A stretch of 64,000 bases of DNA from Gerris lacustris (taxonomy: Eukaryota; Arthropoda; Insecta; Hemiptera; Gerridae): positions 99,451,511 to 99,515,510 of the forward strand of contig OX578277.1 of NCBI GenBank assembly GCA_951217055.1, read 5' to 3'. Position numbers and translations under genes: made by a program. This document shows, piece by piece, positions 46,108 to 56,158 of the stretch (the first letter of the stretch is position 1; each line of letters starts with the position of its first letter). The notes below the pieces were generated by a model. It searched no databases. It saw nothing but the letters and a program-made list of their open reading frames with translations, and was not told where the DNA came from.

Positions 46108-47249
46108 TTTTATCTCCAGTAGGGAGAAAAAGTTATGATTTTGGATTCGTTTAGAGGGACTAAAGTAAGTCTTATCTTCCCTGAACTCAAAAAGTTGGGA
46201 GAAAAAGTAAAAGTAAAGCGAAAATGTTAAGTAGGACGAAAAAGTAAGTATTGCCAACTTAATTATTTTATAAATAGTAGAAAATGAATGGCTAATGTAA
46301 AGAAGTTGTTGAAATCAGGTTGGCGACACTGCTTTTTCGACCTTCTTTATCATTGTTTATAACCTGCATCTAAATAACCTTCTATTTGAGGTTAATTCCT
46401 ATTCTTATTTGTTAGGGTTTCGTTGGTAAAACCAAAAAAAAGAAACCCTTATAGTTTCGTTCCTGTGTCTGTCTGTCACTCTGTACGGTTCCAATAACTT
46501 TTGAACCAAAAGAGATGAAAACGTGAAACTTTCCAGTATAAAAGATCGTTTTGACGCACACACAGGAAAAATATAGCGAACTCAAAATTATCAGCTCTTT
46601 CAATTCAAAATGGCGGATAATTCACGTCACGTAAAAAATAGATTTTTTAAAAATTTTGAGTGGGGTCTCATAGGAAAGGTATTGAAGAGTAGATTACAAA
46701 TATATATACCACTTAGGGATAGTGTTTAATTTTCGTCGTCATTTTGTCAAAAAACATCGAAATTTTGCGTGCCCCCCCCCCAAAATAGTGTTTCCGCTCT
46801 TACTAAAAATATAGAAAAATATGCAAAATGTGTGGTCTGCTGGGCCATAGAAAAAATAAGATTAGCAATTTGATCTGATTTACTGGAAATCCAAGATGGC
46901 GGATAATTCACGACACTCGAAAAAAAATATTTTTTTTAAATTTTGAGTGGGGTATCAAATGTAAGGTATTGAAGAGTAGATTACAAAAATGTATAGCACT
47001 TGGGGTTAACGTTTAATTTTACGCACCATTTTGTCAAAAAAACTTTTCTCCCCCACCCCTCTAATTTTGTGTTCACAATACCAACGAAACCCTTTTTACG
47101 GGAGACTTCACGCCTTACCAATTTATTTTTAATATTGAATCTTATATCTGCTATTAAAAGTGCTAATAATTATTGTTATTTATTAAAATAATAAATAACA
47201 ACTATGCAATGGACGAAAATGTGTATTTTCTCTCTACTGGAGATAAAAT
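46108..47249. mobile_element. Family F element interrupted by element E
   Basis: Ends are TTTTATCTCCAGTAGGGAG and its reverse at CTACTGGAGATAAAATA. Without the insert the unit is about 430 bp, matching the uninterrupted copy at 63528-63959 (432 bp) almost line by line (GGTTGGCGACACTG, ATAACCTGCATCTAAATAAC, GCAATGGACGAAAATGTG). No ORF. Confidence 0.85.
46414..47093. mobile_element. Element E with TIR AGGGTTTCGTTGG
   Basis: 13-bp TIRs: AGGGTTTCGTTGG at the left and CCAACGAAACCCT at the right. Inside, two similar halves (GGGTCTCATAGGAAAGGTAT / GGGTATCAAATGTAAGGTAT; AAAATGGCGGATAATTCACG / AAGATGGCGGATAATTCACG) show an internal duplication. A TCTGTCTGTC tract lies near the left end. Extra bases to about 47125 may belong to the insertion or to family F. 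Confidence 0.75.
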
Positions 47250-47393
47250 ATTATATGTAGGGTCCTCTGGAGTAAAGTGACAATATTCCCTTGGCTGCGC
47301 CTTGAGAATTTAAAACTCAAATTCCCTCATTCCCTCGGCTTCGCCTTGGGATTTGGGGACCATCGTTCCTTCGGCTTCGCCACAAGAACCAAC

Positions 47394-48607
47394 TTTTTAC
47401 TTTCTCATATAAAGAGAAAGTATTGTGATGGCGCGAAAATTCGATTTTGAGATTTTGATGGATTTACACGTTTTGAGATCCCCTGAGTCCAAAAAAGTGG
47501 TTTTTAAAAAATGTCTGTCTGTCGTCTGTCGTCTGTGCAGACGCCTGGAGCCTAAACTACTGATCAGATTTTGACGAAATTTGGCATATATGTTCAGAAA
47601 AATCATACCCCGAGGCGAAATCGAGAAATGAATTTTAGCTCTAAAGTTGGGGGCGCTACCCCCCAAAAACTCTGAAAAAACGTGAAAAAAAATTATTTCT
47701 CGAAAACGGTTCCAACGATTTTGATTAAAAAATTCTAAAATATAGTCCATTTAAATACGAATCCAACGATATAAGCCGTTTTCCCGGGAAAAATCTAGTT
47801 CCTGGGAAAAAAGCTTAAAACGAGAAGTTATTTTTATGATAAATTTTAATGAAATGCTCAATAATAATTAAATTTACATACGAAATCTAATAAATGGAAA
47901 ACACTAGGCTAAATAATTATGAACTCGTATATGAGAAAGTTTGTCTGAGTTGTCTCGGACCGATTTTTTACTTTCTCATATAAAGAGAAAGTATTGTGAT
48001 GGCGCGAAAATTCGATTTTGAGATTTTGATGGATTTACACGTTTTGAGGTCCCCTGAGTCCAAAAAAGTGGTTTTTAAAAAATGTCTGTCTGTCGTCTGT
48101 CTGTCGTCTGTCTGTCGTCTGTCTGTCGTCTGTCGTCTGTGCAGACGCCTGGAGCCTAAACTACTTGGCCGATTTTGAAGAAATTTGGCATACATGTTCA
48201 GAAAAATCATACCCCGAGGCGAAATCGAGAAATGAATTTTTGCTCCAAATTTAGGGGCGCTACCCCCCAAAAACTCTGAAAAAACGTGAAAAAAAATTAT
48301 TTCTCGAAAACGGTTCCAACGATTTTGATTAATAAATTCTAAAATATAGTCCATTTAAATACGAATCCAACGATATAAGCCGTTTTCCCGGGAAAAATCT
48401 AGTTCCTGAGAAAAAAGCTTAAAACGCGGACCGAGAGAGCCCGGGTTCGATTCCCCGCCCGGGAGAAGTTATTTTTATGATAAATTTTAATGAAATGCTC
48501 AATAATAATTAAATTTACATACGAAATCTAATAAATGGAAAACACTGGGCTAAATAATTATGAACTCGTATATGAGAAAGTTTGTCTGAGTTGTCTCGGA
48601 CCGATTT
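47394..48607 (+). mobile_element. Head-to-tail dimer of family B
   Basis: Two copies meet at about 47967/47968 (GACCGATTTTT|TACTTTCTCATAT). Each starts with the small palindrome TACTTTCTC-ATATAAA-GAGAAAGTA and ends GTTTGTCTGAGTTGTCTCGG. The second has more GTCTGTCT units and retains the 40-bp segment with CCCGGGTTCGATTCCCCGCC (B-box-like) that the first lacks. Identity is high elsewhere, so the dimer is fairly recent. Confidence 0.85.
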
Positions 48608-48609
48608 GT

Positions 48610-49735
48610 TCCTCAGAGAATAATGGCTTACTTTACTCCCTAGGGGAAATAAATAACTATATTAACTATACTAACTTTTATTAACTACTTACTTTATTAA
48701 CTTACTATAAGTTATTAACATGCATAAACTTAATAAGAACATTACCTTCTTAAAAAGCTTTCCATTTTTATATAATTATAGAAAAAAATAAGTTTATTTT
48801 ATATTAGAAGCAACAAAACATGCAACAAGATTGGGAATGATTATGATTGATAGGTTCTAACCTTTTTGTAGCTATTCTAATATTATATAGTCTTAATACA
48901 CAACGAAGTAACTAAAATAATCAATCATTGTTAGTTAGGAAATTAGATCAGGGTCGTAGAACTTAACTTTAAATGAAGTAGAACATTTAGAGATTATAAT
49001 TCTAGTCATGTTTACAATTTTTATTGTTTACTATATATTTTTTTGGAGGGGGGGGGGGGGGGCATGAACAGTCAAGCATAATCTATAAGCTTTGGAAATT
49101 AAAGTTTTTTAAGGTCATGTTTTTTGTTTTTTTTCTCGTCTTCCTCTTTTTTGTTCTTTGTCTTTTCTTTTGTTCTATGTTGAGTAAGAAGATGGAGTTT
49201 CCTTAAGCACGGGACTTGAAAAGCAACAGGTATTTGCATGATCCAAGCCCTAGGTTTTAAACTTTTGCATAATTTCTCTTTTCTAAGAATAAATAATTAA
49301 ACAGTAACACGCTTTTAAAGATATTACTGTTATTTTGTTTCCTCAAAAGAAAAAATCAAAAGAACTACGTAATTCTAGACCTATTTATAGTTTCTGTAAC
49401 ACCATAATAATAATTTTTTTTTTCAACTCCGGTATAATTTTCTAAAAAAATCAATTTCCTCTTAGAAACTGCACCCATATTAATTATTATAGTGAAATTA
49501 CTTATAGATGCGCATAAATTAATTTGTGTTTGTTAAATAATTAAATAATATTTCACTCAAACTCTAATTTATAATATTGTATAAATAATATAATATAATG
49601 TTGAATTTTTCATGACACTAATTTAATAATAATTAAACAATTTGATTTTACTATTTAATGACGAAAATTTAATTTCTTAATGTTATTTTAATATTAAGTG
49701 GAGTTATAAGAATATAATCACACTGAGGAGTAAGT
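48610..49735. other. AT-rich stretch, nothing recognised
   Basis: Apart from a G run at 49046-49062 and scattered microsatellites I see no exon, TIR pair or RNA gene. Confidence 0.5.
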
Positions 49736-49741
49736 GATTAG

Positions 49742-50150
49742 TAGTCCAGGAGATAGCGTGGAAAAAAGTGTCTGACTAACGTCAAGCTAGAATTTATTGT
49801 ATTAGTAAATCTTTTCGTGCCTTATAAGAATTTGTGGTTGGCTATGTTCGTCTGCGGGACATGGATTGGCAATAGGTATTTAAAAAAAAAAAAAAAAAAA
49901 CCGGTGGAGAGCGGCCTTGTCCCGTCTTTTTTGGTGGACAATGTGATTTTCATGATCCTGCGTACGAAATTAGTTAGTGTTAGTAGACCGAAAATCAATT
50001 TGATGGTAGTTTGTCACTTAATAGGTGACCTCTTTGATTTGGAGTTATATTTTATTAACTAACCTATTAAGTGACCAAAATATCATCAACTTTATGTTTG
50101 GTCTACTAACTAAGTTTGTACTTAGGATCATGAAAATCACATTGTCCTAA
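49742..50150. mobile_element. Family G copy, right arm truncated
   Basis: Left arm complete from TAGTCCAGGAGATAGCGTG through GGACATGGATTGGC and the A tract; centre ATAGGTGACCTCTTTG; right arm breaks off after AAAATCACATTGTCC. Confidence 0.78.
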
Positions 50151-50156
50151 CACTTA

Positions 50157-50190
50157 ATACTGAAGATGCTATGAAATGTCGAAACGCGTT
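50157..50190 (+). ncRNA. Degenerate hammerhead-like motif
   Basis: CTGAAGATG, a weak 5-bp stem (GCTAT/ATGTC with one mismatch, loop GAA), then CGAAACGCG. The line-up with the PLE ribozyme is CTGAAGATG...GTCGAAACG in both. Stem I is not convincing. It may be a leftover of another Penelope-like element abutting the truncated family G copy. Confidence 0.35.
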
Positions 50191-50344
50191 TTTTTATAAT
50201 TAATACAAAATTATGGTAACAATATTTTTGTGTTACTTTTTATTCATCTAGAGTCTATAGTATAGTCTTAACTATTAAATAGCTAGGCTCATATTAATTT
50301 TTGGTTGCATAAAAGTCATTGATAAATTAATAATGTTTAAATTT

Positions 50345-50705
50345 TAAGTTTTTGGTAGTATTCATACTACGGAACGTTTAAATTTTAATTTAAATCAAAT
50401 TATAATTACTATTTACAAGGGGAGACAGACGGAGAAAAATAAACTTGAGCGCCGGGATTCGAACCACAGACCTCTCTATATTTCCAGTACAGATGCGCTA
50501 GCCAATTAAGCTACACTGAAGAATAATTTCCTATATCGATAACGATACCTAGTCCCGAATTAAGCTTTCAAATTTTTCTATAAGTCTAGAAGTCATCATT
50601 AACGACATATAAAGAGGTCCGTGCGGTTCGAATCCCGGCGCTGTAGTCAATTTTTCTCTGTCTGTCTCCCCTTTTAAATAGTAATTATAATTTGATTTAA
50701 ATCAA
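50345..50705. mobile_element. Fold-back SINE with two opposed tRNA-like heads
   Basis: Arms 50393-50500 and 50597-50705 are near-complementary. On the minus strand the left arm reads as a tRNA-like head: TAGCTTAATTGGCTAGCGC (A box) and GGTTCGAATCCCGGCGC (B box) at about 50446-50515. On the + strand the right arm holds GCGGTTCGAATCCCGGCGC (about 50614-50632), so two heads point outward in opposite directions. The flanks match 9330-9471. Confidence 0.75.
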
Positions 50706-51307
50706 AAATGTTTGGTTAAATAAAATTCTTTTATTTTATTTACTGCTTTCTCATAATATAAATCTATTTACTTAGCTAAGTTATAATTAATTACTTCTAA
50801 ACTTCGTTAAAAAAGGTTGTAGACTTCTCTCTCATTTTCTTAAAGCTAAGAAAGTCATTAAATTGCTTTTAAAGTCGTTTTCAGAGGTAAAGTTACCGAC
50901 TTTAAAGTCATTTATAGAAGAATGTAGATTGAAATTGATAACAAGTTATTGTTACATGGAAGAAATACATCAATAACTTAACGTTGTATAACGTTTCTTT
51001 CGAAAACATTATTCTTTTCCTCTTTCTATTACTCAAGAAAAGAAATAAATAAACTGAACACCCCTGAAGTCACAATTATAAGAAAACATCATTGAAAAGT
51101 ATACGGGACAGCAAAGAAATATAAGAAATCAACCAATATTATCAATTTAATATTAACCATTCATTTTCTTGTTAACAGTTTGGTACATAAGAAGAGTAGT
51201 TCTGTATTATGTGTGGGCGAATAATATGCACATAAAATCGGATATGAACAAACGTCATCTATGGTAACTGCTAGAAGAACCTAAAACAAAGTTAATATGT
51301 ATTATAA

Positions 51308-51900
51308 TAGAACATCTGTCCGAGGGAACTCAGACAAACTTTCTCATATATTATATGAGTTGATATTTACTTAGCCCAGTGTTTTCCTATTATTAATTTT
51401 CGAAGGTAAATTTAATTATTATTGAAAATGTATCATCAAAATAATTTCTTATCGGCGAGGAATCGAATCCGGCCTCTCTCCGCCCACGTAGCTATTTTCG
51501 CAGGAACTAGATTTTTCTCGGGTAAACTGCTATATCGCGTTAAATTCGTATTTAAATAGAAATTATTTTAGACATTTTTAATCAAAATCGTCCGAACCGT
51601 TTAGAGGAATAATTTTTTTTCACGGGTTTTCAGAGTTTTTGGAAGGTAGCACCCCCAAATTTGGAGCTAAAATTAATTTCTCGATTTTGCCTTGGGTTAT
51701 GATTTTTCTGAACATGTATGCCAAATTTTGTCAAAATCGGCCCAGTAGTTTAGGCTCCACGCATCTTGGCAGACGACAGACATTTTTTAAAAACCACTTT
51801 TTTGGACTAAGGGGACTTCAAAACTTGTTAATCCATCAAAATATCAAAGGCGAATTTTCCTGTCATCACAATACTTTCTCTTTATTCGAGAAAGTAAAAA
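51308..51900 (-). mobile_element. Family B copy
   Basis: From TCCGAGGGAACTCAGAC to TCGAGAAAGTAAAAA. Contains the B-box-like line (minus strand GGATTCGATTCCTCGCC), the ATGCCAAATTTTGTC core and a reduced GACGACAGAC tract. Confidence 0.75.
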
Positions 51901-51939
51901 TAAAAACAATTTTGAGATTTAAAACATAAAAAAGGAAAA

Positions 51940-52500
51940 TAGACTGCCAATTAGTGTGGCACATAACTTCCTCGCATCCTATCTGTACTACATTTTTTTT
52001 TAACATTAAAATTATTGTTATATTACTTTATTGTGTAAAAACTATTAATAGTTTTAGCGATCTTTAAGACTTCATAGCGGTGTCGCTGTTGGTTTTACTA
52101 AAAAATTGTATTTATAAAAAATGTTTGTCTCATTAAATATGTGAAGTTGGATTTTTTACCCGACCAAAAATTCCAATTTTAAATTTTAAGTTCACGTTTA
52201 CGCGAGCGTAGCTCGTGAACGCTTGGACGGATAACGTTGTCCAACGAACTCGTCCTGGGCATTGGTAAAACGAACATGTCTACCAAATTTCATCAAAATC
52301 GGTTGACATTTACTCAAGTTATCGTCGCACGTTTCATTATTCGCGGACACACAGACCGACAGACAGACACGAGACCAAAAATGTTCCCTGATGTCTGAAA
52401 CGGATTTCTGTCTTGGAATTTTTAAAATCGGAGGCATAAAAGTTTTTCTTTCTCAAAAGTGAACACAATGCTTCCGTTACCTTCGGTAAGCTCGGAAGCA
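51940..52500 (+). mobile_element. Chimeric D-A-D unit, better preserved copy
   Basis: Same order as 42469-43039. The right end keeps the full hairpin GCTTCCG-TTACC-TTC-GGTAA-GCT-CGGAAGC. About 560 bp. Confidence 0.78.
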
Positions 52501-52504
52501 AAAT

Positions 52505-53755
52505 TAAGTAAATTAGAAATAATGGTTTGTAAAAGCATAATGGTTTTTTGTGTGTGATTTAGCCACACGTAGTGTAAAGTGTATAAACCTAAAGAAGTAG
52601 TGGAAAGCTTGCAAACTGTTCATATTCCTGTCTTGCAACATATGATATCAATCATAAGGGGGAATAAAATTTAGGCTGATCAATTACTCAAAATAAATTA
52701 CATTCATCGTCTCCTATTATTATTAATGAATGATTATTTCTTAATAAGGTGAATATTAATTGTATTGTTTTGTTTATTTTATTTCAAACATAATATTAGC
52801 TTATACTATGATAAATGAGGTACTTTAGACTTTTTTTTTCTCTACGGCCTACATTATTCCTTAATATCATTCCTTTGTGTGTATAAGTATAACAATCCGA
52901 TGGCAATTAGGCTTAGTTCTGGAATTGGTCGTCGCATTATAAGCTGCTAAGCCACTCTAAGACCTCGCACGGTAAGCATGCAAACGAATCATTTGTTTAT
53001 AAAAATTCTAGCTTACTCATGAATCAAGATTTGAATTGTAGTTGAAAAAACTTGCTAATTTGTCAAAAATTTGAATGCTTCGTGAGCCATTATCCTGAAT
53101 TAAAATTACATTAGTTACATGAGGTTCTCCATTCAGAAGTTTATATTCTCTATTCTATTTTTAGTTGAACCTATTTCAACGATGACTGAACATAGATGAT
53201 GTTAACTTAAAAATACTTAAGTAAATTTGAAGAAACAACATTGCATGCCAGTAACACCATCATAGTTTAATCAAACTTCTTAAAATTGCCTATTTTCGTG
53301 GTAATTTAGATTCGATTTCTTGTGTTGGAACAAAGCTCATTAAAGCTTATTTTCGAGTGTTTGACATAAAGTAAAGTGGTGTCCGGTTGTTAGTACAATA
53401 TAATTTAATGAACATTCATTCACATTTTGGTAATTAGGAAACAATATAGATGTATTAGTTGATAGTGTCGTAGTGTGTTAGGTAGAATTTCAAGAGGTTT
53501 GAGTAGATTGGAGATAGCAATGGATGAATGAATCCATTGTGATTCAATCAACAAGAACTAATATGACAAGACGGAGCAAGTAAATCAGGTCTATGATTAG
53601 AAATAACATCTGATGATCCATTTCCTTGAGTTTTAACAATCTTCTTAAAACAAGCTGCAGGTTTTAAAAATGATTTTGAAATAACCCCATAACCAACGGA
53701 TTAACATCAACTAATTTAGGAATAAAAAAAATGATTTCATTGTTATGAATATATT
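52505..53755. other. No recognised gene
   Basis: One exon-like hint: ATGGCAATTAGGCTTAG at 52909 opens a 16-codon frame, followed after its stop by CGCACG|GTAAGC. Too little to call. Otherwise AT-rich single-copy-looking DNA. Confidence 0.35.
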
Positions 53756-53807
53756 AGTCCACAGGCCACCATAAGAAGTGATTCGCTGATTGATAAAGTT
53801 TTCTTAC

Positions 53808-53909
53808 CTTATGGAATCGCTTATTTATGCCTTGTCCACCGATGAATTGGGTATATGGCAACTGGGCGCTGGGCCATTTCTTTTTTGTTGACATACCAAA
53901 CTTGCCCTT
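53808..53909 (-). pseudogene. Duplicated exon, left arm
   Basis: 34 codons, phase 0 at both ends, reading KGKFGMSTKKKWPSAQL, then PYTQFIGGQGINKRFHK, between consensus splice sites. It differs from the right-arm exon at three bases, two of them amino-acid changes (K for M at residue 3, Q for H at residue 26). I do not recognise the protein family. The parent gene is not in the window. Confidence 0.5.
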
Positions 53910-54180
53910 CTGCGGGAACATTAAAAAGAGATAGATAAAGTTTTGATTTTCACAGGATCGTTTAATTAAATTATTTCAAAAACAGTGGTAAAGGTGGCCA
54001 CCGATAAGAGTGGGCCGTTTTCTTTTCAACGTCCCCGCAGAGCGATATGTTTGGGGCGGTGGCCACCCCAAACGGCCCACTCTTATCGGTGGCCACTTGT
54101 ACCAGTGTTTTTTAAATAATTTAATTAAACGATCCTATGAAAATCAAAACTTTATTTATCTCTTTTCAATGTTCCCGCAG

Positions 54181-54282
54181 AAGGGCATGTTTGGCATGTC
54201 AACAAAAAAGAAATGGCCCAGCGCCCAGTTGCCATATACCCAATTCATCGGTGGACACGGCATAAATAAGCGATTCCATAAG
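54181..54282 (+). pseudogene. Duplicated exon, right arm
   Basis: Same 34-codon exon on the + strand (KGMFGMSTKKKWPSAQL, PYTQFIGGHGINKRFHK) after TTTTCAATGTTCCCGCAG and before GTAAGAAAAC. Either arm could be the original. The loop (54021-54069) holds a third, diverged copy of the acceptor and exon start (CAACGTCCCCGCAG, then a frame ERYVWGGG), so the source region may have had tandem exons. Confidence 0.5.
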
Positions 54283-54334
54283 GTAAGAAAACTTTATCAA
54301 TCAGAGACTCACTTCTTATGGTGGCCTGGGGATG

Positions 54335-54830
54335 GGGACTATATGAAATGCATCACCAAATCCTATCAAATACTGGTTATGAAAATTTTAAAACTATAAT
54401 AAAAAAAGTGGTAATATAAAAAATAGTTATTTGTGAAACTAGAGTGCAATGTGACATTTTGCTGCACTTGAGACAAATGCTTACGCACGAGCCGCAGATG
54501 ACGACAGAATAATTTGTCGAGTGCAGCAAAGACACGTTAAGCTCCAGTTGCTCTTAACTGTTTTCCTACAGTTAGTGTTTGATCTGTAAATAAAATATAA
54601 ATGTATACATACAAAACATACACATTCTACAATGTTTTATATGGACAATGTGTACAATATAAAAGTACAACCAACGACAATTTCTGACACTCGATAACAA
54701 TAAACCCGGGCTCTCATTGTGACGCAGGCGACGCAAGGCAGGGCTTGACAGTTTATTTCAATCACAGAAACATACAAAACCGCTGGAATTGAATCATAGA
54801 ACCGGGCAGGACAGTACTTCGCCACATGTG
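54335..54830. other. No recognised gene
   Basis: A short inverted pair (TTGCTGCACTTGAGACAAA / TTTGTCGAGTGCAGCAA) spans about 54457-54529 and may be a small MITE. Nothing else stands out. Confidence 0.35.
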
Positions 54831-54838
54831 GTCTACCC

Positions 54839-54962
54839 CAGTGGTTCTTAACCTTTTGGTAACCACGGCCCCCTTAAAATCTCCAAATATAATATACCTA
54901 GTACCTAACTACCTTTCGAGGCCCCCTGGGGGGGGTCGCGGCCCCCCGGTTAAGAACCACTG
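54839..54962. mobile_element. hAT-type MITE with 8-bp target duplication
   Basis: 124 bp, ends CAGTGGTTCTTAACC and GGTTAAGAACCACTG (15-bp perfect TIR), flanked by the exact 8-bp duplication GTCTACCC (54831-54838, 54963-54970). Both features are diagnostic of hAT elements. A GC-rich centre (GGCCCCCTGGGGGGG) resembles the element at 25974. Confidence 0.95.
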
Positions 54963-54974
54963 GTCTACCCCACA

Positions 54975-55623
54975 CAAGGATCTTATAAAAAAGGGATGGA
55001 GAACTAAGCGAAAAAAGTGTCGCCACGAACTTGGAAAATCTAGTAGAATAGATTACCTTCCTGTATGACGATAACCGATAACCGTAGAAGATGAAGAAGA
55101 ATGTGAAGAATTCGATCGTTATGTTATTTTTCAAATTAAATTTTCTTCCACTCACGTTTCATATTTATAATTTTATAAATAAAATTATATTTATATTATA
55201 TTTATTTATACTATCATATTTATGTATTTAAGTTATCCTTTTTAAATTGTATGTATTACATTTATTTTATATTCACAATACATTTTTTGAAAAAGGTAAA
55301 CTGTGACAATTTTTTGTAGATTAAAATCATATTCTGCAATAGAAATAACCCGTTTCCAAATTAATTATTCGATTATTATAAACTATTCTAATAATAATTA
55401 AATTTGAATAATACATTAAAGTAACACAGTAAATTAAAGAGCCTGATTTAAAAAATGTTAGATTGTAACCTTTCATTCAAAATAAACAATGGATAACAGT
55501 CGGGAAGAAATTCGTCCTACTAATAAATTCTGAGCATGCGCAGTCGAAATTCGAAGTTCTTGGCGACACTTTTTTACCCAGGAGGTAAGCTTAGTGCCCC
55601 ATCCCTATTTTATAAGATCCTTG
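54975..55623. mobile_element. Second hAT-type MITE, adjacent
   Basis: TIR of about 25 bp, CAAGGATCTTATAAAA and a near match to GGGATGG, extending with gaps to about 70 bp (AAAAAGTGTCGCCA in both ends). Flanked by the 8-bp duplication ACCCCACA (54967-54974, 55624-55631). 649 bp without a recognisable transposase. Its left duplication overlaps the right duplication of the neighbouring MITE. Confidence 0.85.
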
Positions 55624-55689
55624 ACCCCACACAAGTGGATCCACCGTCTTAATTTGCGCGGTCTCATATATTTTGAAAATACTAAAGAA

Positions 55690-56008
55690 ACAAAGAAAAC
55701 TTGACTAAACTTAAAGTCCATGGAGTTTGTTGATACTCTTTAATTTGTTCGTCAGAATTGATTCTCGTTTTCTATCTGTCTTTCTTGTGTTTTGTAGTAG
55801 CTTATACTTACTTTTAAGTGGTTCAGCACTGCGACACATCTCTCTTTTATGTTTTTACAGAAATTCTATCTTCTTGTTTAAAACCGACATTAATGAAATG
55901 TCCATGATCTGCGTCCAATAACTTCTTTTATATTCAGCCACATACACTTTTAGCTCTTTGTCTCCATCAGTTTTACTTCCTAAATCGTGCAGAGAATACG
56001 TATCTGCC
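55690..56008 (-). pseudogene. Unrecognised coding relic
   Basis: On the minus strand one frame reads KADTYSLHDLGSKTDGDKEL, KVYVAEYKRSYWTQIMDISL, MSVLNKKIEFL, then a stop, then KHKREMCRSAEPLKSKYKLL, QNTRKTDRKRESILTNKLKS, INKLHGL and stop. About 105 residues with one internal stop and a protein-like, lysine-rich second half (possible coiled coil). A MITE begins at its upstream edge (56009) and may have cut it. No family match; could be a decayed transposon ORF. Confidence 0.3.
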
Positions 56009-56158
56009 TTAAGCCGGCCACACACGTTGCAGTATTGCTGACAGATAAACCGGAACGTGTGTTCTATTAAGTTATGACATAACTGCTCATTTATGTCTCC
56101 GATTCACCTGTACAGATTTACCTGTAAGATATACCGTAACGTGTTTGGCCGGCTTTAA
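56009..56158. mobile_element. 150-bp MITE flanked by TTAA
   Basis: TIRs AAGCCGGCCACACACGTT and, reversed, AAGCCGGCCAAACACGTTA. TTAA occurs at 56009-56012 and 56155-56158, suggesting piggyBac-type mobilisation, but one extra T at the right makes the boundary uncertain. Confidence 0.7.

Larger units (their letters stand above)
53760..54330. repeat. Large palindrome with exon-bearing arms; candidate hairpin RNA
   Basis: Arms 53760-54020 and 54070-54330 (261 bp each) are inverted copies around position 54045, with no indels and about 13 mismatches (roughly 95% identity), separated by a 49-nt loop. Each arm contains intron-like sequence with a textbook acceptor (TTTATTTATCTCTTTTCAAT, GTTCCCGCAG), a 102-nt open exon and a donor (AAG|GTAAGA). 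A transcript in either direction would form a long hairpin. Drosophila hpRNA genes, which feed Dicer-2 and yield siRNAs against the parent gene, arise from such inverted duplications; whether this locus is transcribed is unknown. Confidence 0.9.

Noticed and set aside
50446..50515. Functional tRNA gene on the minus strand
   Set aside because: A and B boxes are good, but the acceptor and anticodon stems do not pair well and the segment is part of a multi-copy fold-back.
52909..52985. Small gene starting MAIRLSSGIGRR with a downstream donor
   Set aside because: The frame stops after 16 codons before the donor, and no other signal supports it.
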